Assembly: GCF_004000865.1 (NCBI RefSeq)
Contig: NZ_BIMB01000060.1
Coordinates: forward strand, 1-43,245
Direction: 5' to 3'
Origin: Paenibacillus elgii NBRC 100335
Lineage (GTDB): Bacteria; Bacillota; Bacilli; Paenibacillales; NBRC-103111
DNA: 43,245 nt
The translations under genes and the position numbers were made by a program. Of this stretch, positions 42,301 to 43,245 are shown piece by piece (position 1 is the stretch's first letter; every line of letters begins with the position of its first letter). Below the pieces are notes generated by a model. That model searched no databases. It saw nothing but the letters and a program-made list of their open reading frames with translations, and was not told the DNA's origin.

Positions 42301-42939
42301 ATAAAAAGCGCTCAACCGGTCAAAATACAAAGTGCCGCCGTTTTTATTATTGTCGCTCGTTTCGACGATATAGATTTGGGTTAGCTTTATAGGCTGCTGC
42401 ATACCCGCAGGAACGGATGCCGTGACGTATTTCCAGCCGGTCCAGCTTAACCCGCCGCTTCCCGTAAAATCGGTTGTTATCTTTTTACCGGAAGCATCTT
42501 GAAGCTGGGCACGCAGCCAGTGATTGTTTCCGTCCCCGTATACCCACATGCCGAGCTTTAGTGGAGACCCTTCCAGCGTGCGCCCGGCTGAGCCATCAGC
42601 ATCTTTGAAATTAATATAGGCGGCAGAGGTGCCAAGAGTCCCGGTAAAATCATAAGCAAGCGCCCCGGATTGGTATCCGTTTCTCACGGGCCCCGGTCTC
42701 CCGGACATCGTCAAAGTGACCGCATTCGCCCTCGCCGAAGAGGCATAAAGGTTTGCCCCGTTCTCGAAATCCTCAATCGATACAGAGGAACTGGTCGTTA
42801 GAGACGCAGCTCCGTTCATCTCTTCCGCATAAGCAAAATTAGTATCCCCATGTACCGCAGGAAACATCATATTAACGAGCAATAAAATAATTATGTAAGC
42901 GATTCCATTTTTACTTATTAAAAGGCCTTTACCTTTCAT
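39343..42939 (-). CDS. Large secreted GHL10-family glycoside-hydrolase-like protein with Big_2 domains
   Basis: The 1198-residue product has a signal peptide (to about residue 39). A jelly-roll carbohydrate-binding-like domain follows (about 52-215), then three Big_2 Ig-like repeats (about 217-302, 306-390, 395-476; for example SSDPTIATIDESGLVKALQPG). A GHL10/YngK-type TIM-barrel (about 484-800) has RAAWIASVENIDWP, AVIVQVKPTADAFYPS and DIDGVHMDDYFYPYP. The C-terminal part has an FN3-like domain, an OmpL47-like domain (about 925-990), another Ig-like domain and a helical tail. GHL10 proteins are thought to act on surface or matrix polysaccharides. ATG follows GGAGGGG. Monocistronic, with its own consensus promoter, next to the exopolysaccharide operon. 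Confidence 0.92.
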   Translation of the reverse strand: MKGKGLLISKNGIAYIIILLLVNMMFPAVHGDTNFAYAEEMNGAASLTTSSSVSIEDFENGANLYASSARANAVTLTMSGRPGPVRNGYQSGALAYDFTGTLGTSAAYINFKDADGSAGRTLEGSPLKLGMWVYGDGNNHWLRAQLQDASGKKITTDFTGSGGLSWTGWKYVTASVPAGMQQPIKLTQIYIVETSDNNKNGGTLYFDRLSAFYTDLSMYALDLRGLPPMKNGDSMQAKVYGTYSGSTEPVEVTGGVVYASSDPTIATIDESGLVKALQPGSTMISATAANAPQALFTLTVTTETPMPRSIELSASGTLAVGDSDTVKVFAAYPSNSEPIEIVSGVSYLSNNPQVATIDMTGKLKAMKDGEAVITASFGGQTSNYTLTVKKPVPILQKIELAEMKAMNVGQTQQAKVSATYSLMNEPVDVTGSSTYKSSNPDIARVDSNGTVTALKVGATRITASYGGKSSDKMLVVNQPTAMPKRELRAAWIASVENIDWPKKGVVTPEEQKRDFAKMLDELQALGMNAVIVQVKPTADAFYPSNYGPWSEWLTGVQGKNPGYDPLAFMVEEAHKRNLEFHAWFNPYRVSMQDQIDKLVADHPARQHPDWVVAYGGRLLYNPGIPAVKDFVIGSVLEVVKNYDIDGVHMDDYFYPYPAAGVDFPDEDTYRQYGGGFDNKADWRRNNVNGLVQQLSSAIHREKSHVKFGISPFGIWRNKADDPTGSDTNGLRNYDDLYADTRTWIQQGWLDYIVPQIYWNFGYSPAAYEKLIDWWTKETQGKNVHLYIGQAPYRIGSADPTWQKPDELPNQLVFNRNFETIRGSMFFSAKDLLANPLGFGNRLKQDVYPYRALIPAMPWLDAQAPAAPVLQAAVRQEGGVELTWEGGGSRDEAYYVVYRFEGKEVPGLEHPEAIMASVRKAGNAAVQKIIDPVAADGKTYTYVVTASDRLHNESTASNKITVANEKDREAPVTTATLEGEQRNGWFISDVTLKLTAIDEQSGVERTEYSLNGGSQWQLYRDPLLISKEGSHTVSFRSTDKAGNTELPQSVVVSIDKTPPVVQWTGAGEYTVDQRVLVVCTATDTVSGVVYSSCGGPLVDQPGYMLSLGTGTVTATAQDRAGHTTVTAATYTVRVTYGSLGNVTRQLVTGPGGHGVVNSLVKKLEHKQIDAYIHEVSALQGKKIPAELGDLLIRLAQALN

Positions 42940-43092
42940 CGAATCCCCTCCGCACCCTGATAATGAATCGAACTTCCTTGTGATCGTCGAATTTTATTCT
43001 CGGTCCGCTCTGAATCCCTCCCCATTCCACGTTATGTACGTGTTAAGTTTTGGAAACAAAACAACTTCCACATAATGACAAACGATCAATCT
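42940..43092 (-). other. Long 5' leader of the GHL10 gene
   Basis: The leader between the predicted transcription start and the GGAGGGG ribosome binding site is about 150 bases. It contains a short hairpin (CACGT/ACGTG with a five-base loop) and paired purine-rich stretches, but matches no riboswitch class I know. No gene is seen. Confidence 0.4.
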
Positions 43093-43098
43093 CAACTC

Positions 43099-43127
43099 AT
43101 TATAGACGCTTGGAAATATAATTTCAA
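43099..43127 (-). promoter_or_regulatory. Near-consensus sigma-A promoter of the GHL10 gene
   Basis: On the minus strand TTGAAA (43127-43122) and a perfect TATAAT (43104-43099) are separated by 17 bases, within AT-rich DNA. This is the best sigma-A promoter in the window. Confidence 0.8.
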
Positions 43128-43210
43128 TAAATATATTTCTAGTAAAATTTTATTTCGAGTCACATGAATCGCGCCTTCGACAATTTTCTACAACAGCTAA
43201 AAGAAAGCAC

Positions 43211-43243
43211 AAAAAAAGAACCTCAAACTGAGGTTCTTTTTTT
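43211..43243. terminator. Bidirectional intrinsic terminator at the window edge
   Basis: AAAAAAAGAACCTCA pairs perfectly with TGAGGTTCTTTTTTT around a three-base loop, giving T runs on both strands. It probably ends a gene that lies outside the window on the right, read on the minus strand, and insulates the GHL10 promoter. Confidence 0.9.
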
Positions 43244-43245
43244 GT

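Noticed and set aside
42940..43092. GHL10 leader as a cyclic-di-GMP or other known riboswitch
   Set aside because: I could not match conserved cores of any known class; only a short hairpin is visible.

Overview
The window looks like a chromosomal segment from a Paenibacillus-type Firmicute (family Paenibacillaceae). The evidence is the Bacillus-order purine operon, strong GGAGG-type ribosome binding sites, frequent GTG/TTG starts, GC-rich coding DNA with AT-rich promoters, a copper-amine-oxidase-N/3D cell-wall protein behind a cyclic-di-AMP riboswitch, and a large secreted GHL10/Big_2 protein. Nearly all genes are on the minus strand.

Region 1 (about 1-14800) is the de novo purine operon, read right to left: purE-K-B-C-S-Q-L-F-M-N-H-O-D. 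Its control region holds two inverted PurBoxes, a sigma-A-type promoter and a guanine-class purine riboswitch. The striking feature is the end of the pathway. PurH here is only the AICAR formyltransferase domain, and the missing IMP cyclohydrolase appears to be supplied by a separate PurO-like gene inserted between purH and purD. Two unrelated ~115 bp near-palindromes sit in the purM/purF and purB/purK gaps, and a strong intrinsic terminator follows purF inside the operon.

Region 2 (14800-20000) holds assorted genes: a DUF6483-type protein, a secreted 3D-domain protein behind a cyclic-di-AMP riboswitch, a membrane-anchored FAD-dependent oxidoreductase-like protein, an AAA-family ATPase and a small hydrophilic ORF.

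Region 3 (20050-38800) is a large exopolysaccharide/capsule operon on the minus strand. It starts with a phosphotyrosine regulatory trio (CapC phosphatase, CapA modulator, CapB kinase). Next come a PglF-type UDP-GlcNAc 4,6-dehydratase, a flippase, two glycosyltransferases, a candidate polymerase and an acyltransferase. A UDP-glucuronate epimerase-like enzyme, a fused PglA/PglC-like glycosyltransferase/phosphoglycosyltransferase, PglD-like acetyltransferase, PglE-like aminotransferase, GalU and UDP-glucose dehydrogenase follow. The 3' end carries a VanZ-like protein and two uncharacterised exported or membrane-anchored proteins. The simplest reading is a Wzx/Wzy-type polymer started on diacetyl-bacillosamine and containing an acidic sugar made from UDP-glucose.

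Region 4 (38800-43245) has an AT-rich intergenic region and a 1198-residue secreted modular GHL10 protein with a near-consensus promoter; a bidirectional terminator closes the window. I saw no tRNA, rRNA, CRISPR array, complete insertion sequence or phage gene.
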